Assembly: GCA_030642565.1 (NCBI GenBank)
Contig: DAOWNM010000095.1
Span: 1-8,996 of the forward strand
Direction of reading: 5' to 3'
Source: Bacteroidota bacterium
GTDB taxonomy: Bacteria > Bacteroidota > Bacteroidia > Bacteroidales > GCA-2748055
Length of the DNA: 8,996 nt
Part shown: piece by piece, positions 1-5,559 of the stretch
Numbering within the stretch: the first letter of the stretch is position 1
Layout: each line of letters begins with the position of its first letter
Program-made: the position numbers and the translations under genes
The notes under the pieces: generated by a model
Seen by the model: the letters and a program-made list of their open reading frames with translations, nothing else
Database searches by the model: none
Told to the model about the DNA's origin: nothing

Positions 1-678
1 TCCATTATTAAGGCTCAGATGTTTGAAGGGCTCCAGCCTTTCCTTGATAGTGATGCAACCCTGGATGATTTTATTAACGGACAGGATTATATCATCAGTT
101 CACATAAGGTAGGTCCCACCATTGCCGATGATATCAAGCGAGCCGCTGTAATTGTGATCTTTGCATCGCTGTTGATCATTTTCCTCTATATCCTGGCCAG
201 GTTCCGAAACTGGCAGTTTGGTTTGGGCGCCCTGGCAGCACTGGTGCATGATGTGATGATTGTACTCGGACTCTTCTCCATCCTGGATGGATTGATGCCA
301 TTCTCGCTGGAGCTTGACCAGTCCTTTATAGCGGCCATACTTACTGTGGTGGGTTACTCCATTAACGATACCGTGGTGGTGTTTGACCGGATCAGGGAGT
401 ATGTGGGACTGCAGAAGAAACGGGAGCGTAAGGAGATCTTCAATACCGCCCTGAATAGTACACTGAGCCGTACCTTCAGTACCTCCCTGAGTACTTTCTT
501 TGTAGTGCTGTCTGTCTTTATCTTGGGAGGAGATATGATCCGGGGCTTTACATTTGCACTGTTGATTGGTATAGTTGTTGGTACCTACTCATCGCTGTTC
601 ATCGCTACGCCGGTAGTATATGATACCATCAAAGGGGATGAGACTATCCGCGTACTGAAAGGCACTGTAAGAAAATAG
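1..678 (+). CDS. secDF: Protein translocase subunit SecDF, C-terminal (SecF) part, 5' truncated
   Basis: The reading frame is open from the first base, so the gene begins upstream; 225 residues are visible, ending at TAG 676-678. The piece is the SecF half of the RND-like Sec accessory complex, which uses the proton-motive force to help pull preproteins across the inner membrane. It starts in the periplasmic P4 region and contains the VGPTIADDIK segment that leads into the membrane core. About five hydrophobic helices follow. The hallmark SecF motif GYSINDTVVVFDRIRE is at about residues 118-133, and the last helix pair ends at PVVYDTIK. In Bacteroidota SecD and SecF are usually one polypeptide of about 1000 residues; the SecD half would lie to the left and cannot be seen, so the fusion itself is inferred. 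A standalone secF is the alternative. An intrinsic terminator follows the stop codon. Confidence 0.93.
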   Translation, partial: SIIKAQMFEGLQPFLDSDATLDDFINGQDYIISSHKVGPTIADDIKRAAVIVIFASLLIIFLYILARFRNWQFGLGALAALVHDVMIVLGLFSILDGLMPFSLELDQSFIAAILTVVGYSINDTVVVFDRIREYVGLQKKRERKEIFNTALNSTLSRTFSTSLSTFFVVLSVFILGGDMIRGFTFALLIGIVVGTYSSLFIATPVVYDTIKGDETIRVLKGTVRK

Positions 679-693
679 GAACTATAATAACCT

Positions 694-1380
694 CTACTTA
701 GGGGTGTGGGAGCTGATCTTAAAGATGAAGCCCACACCCCTTTTTGTTTCCAGTGATACAGTCGGTTCGGCCTGAATATATTTTCTCAGTCTCGATATAA
801 ACACATCCATGGAACGGCCCAGGAAATAGTCGTTTTGTCCCCAGAGCTCCTCCAGGATCTGTTCTCTTTTAACTACTGTATTCTGGTTTTCGATCAGGTA
901 TTTCAACAGCTCCGATTCCCTGGGGGTCAGATTAAAGCTGTTCTCACCATCTTCAATCAACAGTTCACCATATTGAATATGCAGCCGTCCAATTCTGGCG
1001 GAGCTGGCTTCCTCCTTCCCGGCCCTTTTTAAAATATTATTCAGCCTGAGTACCAACTCTTCTGCCTCAAAAGGTTTGGTGATATAGTCATCTGCGCCGA
1101 TTTTCAGCCCCTTTAGCCGGTCCTCTTTCTGGTTCTTGGCCGTCAGGAAGATCACAGGCATACCTGCAACAAGCTTTCGAATCTCTCCGGCCAGAGTAAA
1201 CCCATCCATCACGGGCATCATGACATCCAGGATGCAGAGGTCCACATGGTTCTTCTGGAATACCTTCAGGCCGTGTTTGCCATGATTGGCTGTATATACA
1301 TTAAAACCAGATAGCTCCAGGTACTGTGCCAGTACCTTCTGGAGATCAATATCATCTTCAACAAGTAACAGGTCCATCAT
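694..1380 (-). CDS. OmpR/PhoB-family response regulator
   Basis: A 228-residue DNA-binding response regulator. The N-terminal receiver domain (about 1-120) has the acidic pair Asp9/Asp10, the phosphoacceptor Asp52 in LDVMMPVMDG, Thr80 and Lys102 (KPF). The C-terminal winged helix (about 131-225) contains LTPRESELLKYL, the SMDVFISRLRKY recognition region and the terminal RGVGF wing. The start is set at ATG 1380, with ATG 1377 equally possible. The frame is open further upstream to 1473, but a receiver domain should begin directly with the MDLLLVEDD strand, and the extra residues would lie inside the kinase gene in another frame. The gene overlaps the end of the kinase gene by 23 bp, which suggests translational coupling and a cognate pair. 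The family resembles Bacteroides RprY, but orthology was not tested. Its likely operator is the phased repeat at 2753-2785. Confidence 0.92.
   Translation of the reverse strand: MMDLLLVEDDIDLQKVLAQYLELSGFNVYTANHGKHGLKVFQKNHVDLCILDVMMPVMDGFTLAGEIRKLVAGMPVIFLTAKNQKEDRLKGLKIGADDYITKPFEAEELVLRLNNILKRAGKEEASSARIGRLHIQYGELLIEDGENSFNLTPRESELLKYLIENQNTVVKREQILEELWGQNDYFLGRSMDVFISRLRKYIQAEPTVSLETKRGVGFIFKISSHTPK
700..745 (+). terminator. Intrinsic terminator of secDF, inside the 3' end of the convergent response-regulator gene
   Basis: A perfect 11-bp inverted repeat, AGGGGTGTGGG (700-710) and CCCACACCCCT (731-741), encloses a 20-nt loop and runs into a T tract (741-745, then GTTT). It starts 21 bp past the secDF stop codon. 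Read on the + strand it is a good Rho-independent terminator. On the - strand the stem is not followed by a T run, so it should not stop response-regulator transcription in the same way. Both arms are coding sequence for the response regulator: the 3' arm encodes the Arg-Gly-Val-Gly motif and the 5' arm encodes part of the last six residues. Confidence 0.85.
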
Positions 1381-2710
1381 CTGTTGGAATTTTAATATAA
1401 AAGGTGGTGCCTTCTCCTGGTCTGCTCTGAACCGTGATGGTCCCCCGGTGCGCCTCCACAATCTGTTTAACATAATAGAGTCCGAGTCCCAGGCCCCTGA
1501 TTACACGCTGCTTGGCCTCTTCACCCCTGTAGAATTTCTCAAAGAGATGTTTCAAATCTTCTTTCTTAATTCCAGGTCCATTATCCGATACCCCTAACGA
1601 TAAACAGTGATCATTATCCTTTACCTCCAGGGCGATTTTGCATGGACTGTAGCCATAGCGGATAGCGTTGGAAAAAAGGTTGTTCAGTACGGTGGCCATA
1701 TGGACCTCATCAAGCAGGTGGGTGCTCTGATTCAGCTGGATATCCAGATTGATCTCTGGAGCTGCATCTCCCTGTTCCAGAAGAAATCCATTAACCAGCT
1801 GCCTGATCCAACCATCCAGCATCAGGTGTTCGGGCTTCAGTTTCACCTGGTCCTTCTCCCAGATATTAATATCGAGTATCCGGTCGATCAGCTCCGACAG
1901 GTGTTTGTTCTGTCGCTTAATCAAGCCCGAAAGCTCCTCTACCCTTTTGGGGTTCTCAATGATCGACCGGTTGCTAAGGGAGCTGGAGGCAACTGAAATG
2001 GTGGAGAGGGGAGTTTTCAGTTCATGGGTCATATTATTGATAAAATCGCTTTTCATCTCCGACAACCGCTTCTGCTGCAACATATTTCGGAGTGTCAGGA
2101 TAAAAACGGTAAACACAAGGATCAGGGTAAAGAGATCCAGTACAAGGATCAGCCACATCTCTTTCAGGATCAGTTGTGACCGGTTCACAAAATCAATATA
2201 TATACCATAGGAGACACTAAAAAAATTGCGTTCGTGAGTAAAATTGCCCGCTAACAACGCATTGGGAGGCGCCTGGGGGAGCAGCTGGCCGTTGGGATAG
2301 ACCTGTTGTTTATAGCCGATATCCACCAGGAAGAGCTCATCGATCTGCAGGTGGTAGGTGAATTCAGGATTCTCCCCTGCCTTGCGGATATAATCGCTGA
2401 TAAAATATTCGGGTTCCCTGTAGTGGCTGAGAATCTCCTGAAAAACCTCCCCCGGCGTCCGGGACAAAGAATCAGGTGAGGAAAACATAAACTCAATAGC
2501 TTTGTTGTCCAGGAGGAAAAGCACGGAATCAAAATCATAATTATAATCCATGCTATTGAATTTGGACATCCCCTCTTTTACCAGGTTTCCAAACCTGGTA
2601 TCGAACTGCTCCTTCTTGGTACGGTATGTTTCGGTGATAAAGACATACTGTACCGCGATAAGCACCAGCAGTGCCAGGGCGGACAATCCTATGAGAAAAC
2701 GGCTCTTCAT
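1358..2710 (-). CDS. Membrane sensor histidine kinase
   Basis: A 450-residue two-component sensor kinase. A first membrane helix (about 5-25) is followed by a periplasmic domain of about 155 residues that I cannot assign to a known fold, then a second helix (about 185-207). The cytoplasmic part begins directly with the dimerisation/phosphoacceptor domain, with no clear HAMP or PAS domain in between. The phosphorylated His is His229 in FINNMTHELKTPLS. The ATPase domain has the N box (Asn344, Asn348), the G1 box DNGPGI (376-381), an F box (LFEKFYRG, 389-396) and the G2 box GLGLG (406-410). All catalytic motifs are intact. The gene overlaps the response regulator and starts only 126 bp from the divergently read secreted-protein gene. 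A weak -7-like box on the - strand (TATCTTAG, 2735-2728) could be its promoter. The signal sensed is unknown; by layout it is an envelope sensor of the RprX type. Confidence 0.92.
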   Translation of the reverse strand: MKSRFLIGLSALALLVLIAVQYVFITETYRTKKEQFDTRFGNLVKEGMSKFNSMDYNYDFDSVLFLLDNKAIEFMFSSPDSLSRTPGEVFQEILSHYREPEYFISDYIRKAGENPEFTYHLQIDELFLVDIGYKQQVYPNGQLLPQAPPNALLAGNFTHERNFFSVSYGIYIDFVNRSQLILKEMWLILVLDLFTLILVFTVFILTLRNMLQQKRLSEMKSDFINNMTHELKTPLSTISVASSSLSNRSIIENPKRVEELSGLIKRQNKHLSELIDRILDINIWEKDQVKLKPEHLMLDGWIRQLVNGFLLEQGDAAPEINLDIQLNQSTHLLDEVHMATVLNNLFSNAIRYGYSPCKIALEVKDNDHCLSLGVSDNGPGIKKEDLKHLFEKFYRGEEAKQRVIRGLGLGLYYVKQIVEAHRGTITVQSRPGEGTTFYIKIPTDDGPVTC

Positions 2711-2752
2711 GGGTTACAACTCAACAGCTAAGATAATCTCTTTCCTGCATCG

Positions 2753-2785
2753 TTAACCAACCATTAACACTCTATTAACCAAGAT
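2753..2785. promoter_or_regulatory. Three 11-bp-phased TTAAC direct repeats, candidate response-regulator operator
   Basis: TTAACCAA begins at 2753, TTAACAC at 2764 and TTAACCAA at 2775, so the repeat unit recurs exactly every 11 bp. OmpR/PhoB-family regulators bind as head-to-tail dimers to direct repeats with about one helical turn between half-sites. Such a regulator is encoded in the operon that diverges from this region. The third repeat ends 19 bp before the -7 box at 2802, where the -33 element of a Bacteroidota promoter would normally lie, and no TTTG is present there. This fits an activator-dependent promoter for the secreted-protein gene and possible autoregulation of the kinase operon. 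The repeat spacing is seen directly; binding by this regulator is inferred. Confidence 0.5.
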
Positions 2786-2801
2786 GCACGGCTTTGTGCC
2801 C

Positions 2802-2809
2802 TATTTTTG
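2802..2809 (+). promoter_or_regulatory. Candidate -7 promoter box of the secreted coiled-coil protein gene
   Basis: TATTTTTG matches the Bacteroidota -7 consensus TAnnTTTG. Transcription would start near 2815 and give a leader of about 22 nt before the ATG at 2837. No TTTG or TTG is seen at the expected -33 distance, which is occupied by the last of the phased TTAAC repeats. Confidence 0.5.
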
Positions 2810-2836
2810 TATAAGAAACCCATTAAAAATTGCACC

Positions 2837-3460
2837 ATGAAAAAACAGACCATATTCAGGATCCTTCCTGTAACCCTGACATTGCTTCTACTGGGTTCCG
2901 TAGCAATGGCCCAGCAGACCCCGACGGCTGAGGAGAAGATGAAAGCCAAGCAGGCTCAGCTTGAGCAGCAGCAGGAGGAGATGAAAGAGCAGCAGCAAAT
3001 AACAATACAACTGGAACGCGCCTATGCTGAACAGGCCAGGGAATCGGCCAGGGCCAGGAGTTCAGCAAGGGTCTACTCTTACAGCAGCGGCAGTTCGGAC
3101 GAGAAACCCTATGTGTTTTTTTCGGGTGGACAGGAAAGCCAGTCACAGCTTATTATCAGGAACAGCTATAGAGGAACATCCGATACTTCCAAGGGTGAAT
3201 TTGATGTGAATGAAAGCACCACTCATATAAGGTGTATGATCAACGGGAAAGTCCGCTCAGGAAAAATCACCATCAAGGTGCTCTATCCCGGAGGGAAGGT
3301 ATTTAAAAATCTTTCCATTACCTCTTCTGCCGAGATCTCATTCACCCAATCGCTCTCCATAAAAGAGGAGGAGAAGAAAAAATATATAGGATCGTGGAAT
3401 TATGAAGTGACGGCAGACAAAGCAGAAGGAAGCTATATGTTGTCGTTTATGACCCAATAG
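2837..3460 (+). CDS. Exported coiled-coil protein of unknown function
   Basis: A 207-residue protein of no family that I recognise. Residues 1-25 form a clear Sec signal peptide: a basic start (MKKQ), a hydrophobic core and an AMA end, with cleavage likely after Ala25 before QQTP. There is no lipobox Cys, so it should be soluble in the periplasm or released. Residues 30-62 are a charged, Gln-rich likely coiled coil (EQQQEEMKEQQQ and an Ala/Arg-rich stretch). A Ser/Tyr-rich linker follows (about 68-80). The C-terminal part (about 90-207) alternates hydrophobic and polar residues and reads like a beta-sandwich domain. The start at ATG 2837 is preferred to an in-frame TTG at 2807, because the latter would put ten extra polar residues before the signal peptide and would overlap the promoter box. 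Its position opposite the kinase gene, with phased repeats upstream, suggests that the two-component pair regulates it. A direct role in signalling is possible but not shown. Confidence 0.85.
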   Translation: MKKQTIFRILPVTLTLLLLGSVAMAQQTPTAEEKMKAKQAQLEQQQEEMKEQQQITIQLERAYAEQARESARARSSARVYSYSSGSSDEKPYVFFSGGQESQSQLIIRNSYRGTSDTSKGEFDVNESTTHIRCMINGKVRSGKITIKVLYPGGKVFKNLSITSSAEISFTQSLSIKEEEKKKYIGSWNYEVTADKAEGSYMLSFMTQ

Positions 3461-3492
3461 GGGAACCCTCATTGCAGTTCCAATTACGTCCA

Positions 3493-3532
3493 GGGCTATT
3501 CTGATTCAAATCAGGATGGCCTTTTTCTTCTT
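3493..3532 (+). terminator. Intrinsic terminator of the secreted-protein gene
   Basis: A stem of about 13 bp, including three G-U pairs, forms between GGGCTATTCTGAT (3493-3505) and ATCAGGATGGCCT (3510-3522). It is closed by a TCAA tetraloop and followed by a pyrimidine tract with five consecutive T residues (3521-3532). It lies 33 bp after the stop codon at 3460 and 10 bp before the promoter box of the next gene, so it separates two transcription units. Confidence 0.8.
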
Positions 3533-3541
3533 ATGAATTGC

Positions 3542-3549
3542 TATATTTG
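3542..3549 (+). promoter_or_regulatory. Candidate -7 promoter box of the tatA operon
   Basis: TATATTTG is an exact match to the Bacteroidota -7 consensus TAnnTTTG. With a start of transcription about 6-7 nt downstream, the leader before ATG 3567 would be only about 10-12 nt. No TTTG is seen at the usual -33 spacing; that stretch is the end of the preceding terminator. Confidence 0.55.
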
Positions 3550-3566
3550 CGTAAATCAAAGCAAGA

Positions 3567-3938
3567 ATGTTTGGGATTATACTATTTATTAGCGGGCAGG
3601 AGATCATATTTGCTGTTTTGATCGTATTGTTGTTGTTTGGATCCAAGGAAATTCCCAAGTTTGCCAGGACATTTGGGAAGGGGATGAAAGAGTTCAGAAA
3701 AGCCACCGACGATATCAAGCAGGAATTTGAAAACAGTACCCCGGAGGTGATGGAAGATTTCAAGGAGATCAAGAAGAACCTTACTAAAGATGTCAATGAT
3801 ATTAAGAAGAATCTCACAAAAGATGCCAATGAGATCAGCAAGAATCTCACAAAGGATGCCAGTGAGATTAGCAAAAATCTGAGCAAGAATGCTGATGCAG
3901 TTGCTAAGGGTGTAAAAAAGAACCTGGACATCAGTTAG
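3567..3938 (+). CDS. tatA: Sec-independent (Tat) translocase TatA/E-family protein with repeat tail
   Basis: A 123-residue TatA-family protein, the pore-forming or membrane-weakening component that carries folded proteins across the inner membrane. It has the standard order: a short N-terminus, one membrane helix (about 6-24) with the polar Gln11/Glu12 near its start, the FGSKEIPKFAR hinge (Phe24-Gly25, Pro30) and an amphipathic helix (about 31-46, FARTFGKGMKEFRK). The tail is longer than usual. From about residue 50 hydrophobic residues recur with 4-3-4 spacing, and residues 70-113 are four tandem 11-residue units of the type KNLTKDANEIS. TatA proteins of this phylum are often shorter. It is the first gene of an apparent operon, 15 bp before the exchanger gene. 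TatC is not in the window. A TatB-like role is possible, since many Bacteroidota have only TatA-type and TatC proteins. Confidence 0.85.
   Translation: MFGIILFISGQEIIFAVLIVLLLFGSKEIPKFARTFGKGMKEFRKATDDIKQEFENSTPEVMEDFKEIKKNLTKDVNDIKKNLTKDANEISKNLTKDASEISKNLSKNADAVAKGVKKNLDIS
3774..3905 (+). repeat. Four tandem 33-bp coding repeats in the TatA tail
   Basis: Four consecutive 33-bp units (3774-3806, 3807-3839, 3840-3872, 3873-3905) each encode 11 residues with the pattern K-N-L-[TS]-K-[DN]-x-x-x-[IV]-x. The second and third units align, after a 3-base shift in register, with only three mismatches in 33 bases. That points to fairly recent duplication. Leu, Ala/Val and Ile/Val fall at positions 3, 7 and 10 of each unit, a hendecad (11/3) pattern expected for a long amphipathic or right-handed coiled-coil helix. 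Confidence 0.85.
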
Positions 3939-3953
3939 AGCGACCCCATACCC

Positions 3954-4889
3954 ATGGCACAAGTTTACCTCTTACTGTTTGCCGGACTTATACTGCTTTT
4001 TGTCAGCGGGAAATTCCTGGTAGATAGCAGTGTGGCCATCTCCCGGCGATTGAGGATTCCCAGGATGATTATCGGACTTACCGTGGTGGCCTTCGGAACC
4101 TCGGCTCCCGAGCTGCTTGTGAGTCTGCAGGCCGCTTTTTCAGGTTACCCCGAAATTGCCATGGGGAATGTGGTGGGAAGCAATATCTCTAACATCATGC
4201 TGGTTCTCGCCATTACCGCACTTATTTTTCCTATCCCTGCGCCTGCCTCTTCGGTGAAGCGAGACTGGCCCATTATGATGGGGGTCTCCCTGCTCCTTTT
4301 TGGTTTTTCAATGAATGGATGGGTCTCCAGATTGGAAGGGGCGGTGTTAGTAGGATTGCTTGCTGGATATATAGCTTATTTAGTGGTTCGTGCCAGGGGC
4401 GCAACGCCCTCAGAAACCGTTGAAAAGACAGAAGGAGCCATGAAGTGGTGGGTGGCGGTAATCATATTGCTGGTATCATGTGCGGGGCTGGCATTTGGTG
4501 CCGATCTGCTGGTGGATAATGTGGCACTGGTTGCAGAGGAGTTAGACATATCCAAAAGGGTGGTTTCCATCACCATGGTAGCAGTGGGCACCAGCATCCC
4601 GGAGATGGCTACCAGCGTCATTGCTGCACTCAAGAAGGAGACCGATATTTTGGTAGGAAACATCATTGGCTCCAACATTATGAACATCCTTTCGGTGCTG
4701 GGCTTCACCAGCCTGGTGAGCCCCATCAGTGTCGGTAGGGAGATTGCCAGGTTTGATATTCCATGGATGCTGGGTGTATCTCTTCTTCTGTTGTTGCTAA
4801 TGCTGCCTGCTGCCCGCTCGCGTATCACCAGGTGGGAGGGTAGCCTTATGATTATCATCTATCTGTTGTATATTTACCTCTTATTTTAA
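3954..4889 (+). CDS. Calcium/sodium:cation antiporter, CaCA family (YrbG type)
   Basis: A 311-residue inner-membrane exchanger with about ten hydrophobic helices and the two inverted alpha repeats that define the CaCA superfamily. Repeat 1 has GLTVVAFGTSAPE (41-53), with catalytic Glu53, then GNVVGSNISN (71-80). Repeat 2 has VAVGTSIPE (209-217), with Glu217, then GNIIGSNIMN (235-244). The cytoplasmic loop between the halves is short (about 149-163, containing TPSETVEKTEGA), as in bacterial exchangers that lack calcium-regulatory domains. It probably exports Ca2+ (or exchanges another cation) against Na+ or H+; the ion pair cannot be told from sequence. The gene lies 15 bp after tatA and 4 bp before the LolD-type ATPase gene, so it is probably cotranscribed with both. 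The position equivalent to the second acidic ligand of the archaeal NCX appears to be Asn244. Confidence 0.92.
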   Translation: MAQVYLLLFAGLILLFVSGKFLVDSSVAISRRLRIPRMIIGLTVVAFGTSAPELLVSLQAAFSGYPEIAMGNVVGSNISNIMLVLAITALIFPIPAPASSVKRDWPIMMGVSLLLFGFSMNGWVSRLEGAVLVGLLAGYIAYLVVRARGATPSETVEKTEGAMKWWVAVIILLVSCAGLAFGADLLVDNVALVAEELDISKRVVSITMVAVGTSIPEMATSVIAALKKETDILVGNIIGSNIMNILSVLGFTSLVSPISVGREIARFDIPWMLGVSLLLLLLMLPAARSRITRWEGSLMIIIYLLYIYLLF

Positions 4890-4893
4890 TGGA

Positions 4894-5544
4894 ATGATCA
4901 GCGCATCTGAAATCACTAAATCATTCGGGGACCTGCAGGTATTAAAGGGGATTAGTCTTGAAATTGCTTCTGGTGAAGTGGTTTCAATAGTTGGTGCGTC
5001 GGGTGCCGGCAAAACCACACTCCTCCAGATCCTGGGAACCCTCAGTAAGCAGGATGCAGGGAACATCACCATCAACGGGATCCAAACCAATCAGCTTAAC
5101 GGAAGCAAGCTGGCCCGTTTCAGAAACCTGCATATTGGATTTGTATTCCAGTTTCACCAGCTTCTGCCGGAATTTAATGCCCATGAGAATGTTTGTATTC
5201 CGGGATTTATTGCCAACAGGCCAAGGAGGGAGGTCGAAGATCGGGCAAAGGAGTTGTTGGATTTCCTGGGACTCCAGGGACGTTTTGATCATAAGCCTTC
5301 CGAGCTTTCAGGAGGTGAGCAACAGCGGGTGGCAGTGGCACGGGCACTGATCAATGATCCGGAAGTGATCCTGGCCGATGAACCCTCCGGAAATCTGGAT
5401 ACGAAAAACAAACAAGAGTTGCATAAGCTCTTTATGACTTTGCGGGACCGGTTCCAGAAAACCCTGGTGATTGTAACTCACGATCTAAGCCTGGCCAGCA
5501 TGGCCGACCGCATCATCACCATGAAGGATGGGCTGATTGTGTAG
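4894..5544 (+). CDS. lolD: LolD-type ABC transporter ATP-binding protein
   Basis: A 216-residue ABC ATPase with all motifs intact: Walker A GASGAGKTT (34-42, Lys40), Q-loop Gln86, signature LSGGEQQR (138-145), Walker B VILADE (158-163, catalytic Glu163), D-loop SGNLD (165-169) and H-loop His196. Length and motif spelling (FQFHQLLPEF after the Q-loop, DEPSGNLD) fit the LolD/MacB/FtsE group. LolD drives extraction of lipoproteins from the inner membrane with LolC/LolE; no such membrane partner is encoded in the window. The start is ATG 4894, four bases after the exchanger stop; an overlapping ATG at 4889 is in another frame. It ends 15 bp from the convergent saccharopine dehydrogenase-like gene, and no convincing terminator is visible between them. 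Assignment to LolD rather than a related export ATPase is by similarity only. Confidence 0.85.
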   Translation: MISASEITKSFGDLQVLKGISLEIASGEVVSIVGASGAGKTTLLQILGTLSKQDAGNITINGIQTNQLNGSKLARFRNLHIGFVFQFHQLLPEFNAHENVCIPGFIANRPRREVEDRAKELLDFLGLQGRFDHKPSELSGGEQQRVAVARALINDPEVILADEPSGNLDTKNKQELHKLFMTLRDRFQKTLVIVTHDLSLASMADRIITMKDGLIV

Positions 5545-5559
5545 GATAGGTGGGCCCTC

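Noticed and set aside
1381..1473. Upstream extension of the response regulator to an earlier ATG
   Set aside because: It would add 31 residues with no receiver-domain similarity, read from inside the kinase C-terminal coding region in another frame.
2807..2836. TTG start extending the secreted protein by ten residues
   Set aside because: It overlaps the TATTTTTG promoter box, so it would not be on the transcript, and it spoils the otherwise standard signal peptide.
3506..3962. Hydrophobic open frames on the - strand opposite tatA
   Set aside because: Their Leu/Phe/Ile periodicity is just the complement of the 33-bp Lys/Asn-rich repeats of tatA.
4376..4858. Open frame on the - strand, 160 codons, opposite the exchanger gene
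   Set aside because: It is a shadow of the second half of the exchanger; low-complexity Ser/Thr/Met/Ala content is typical of antisense reading of membrane-protein codons.
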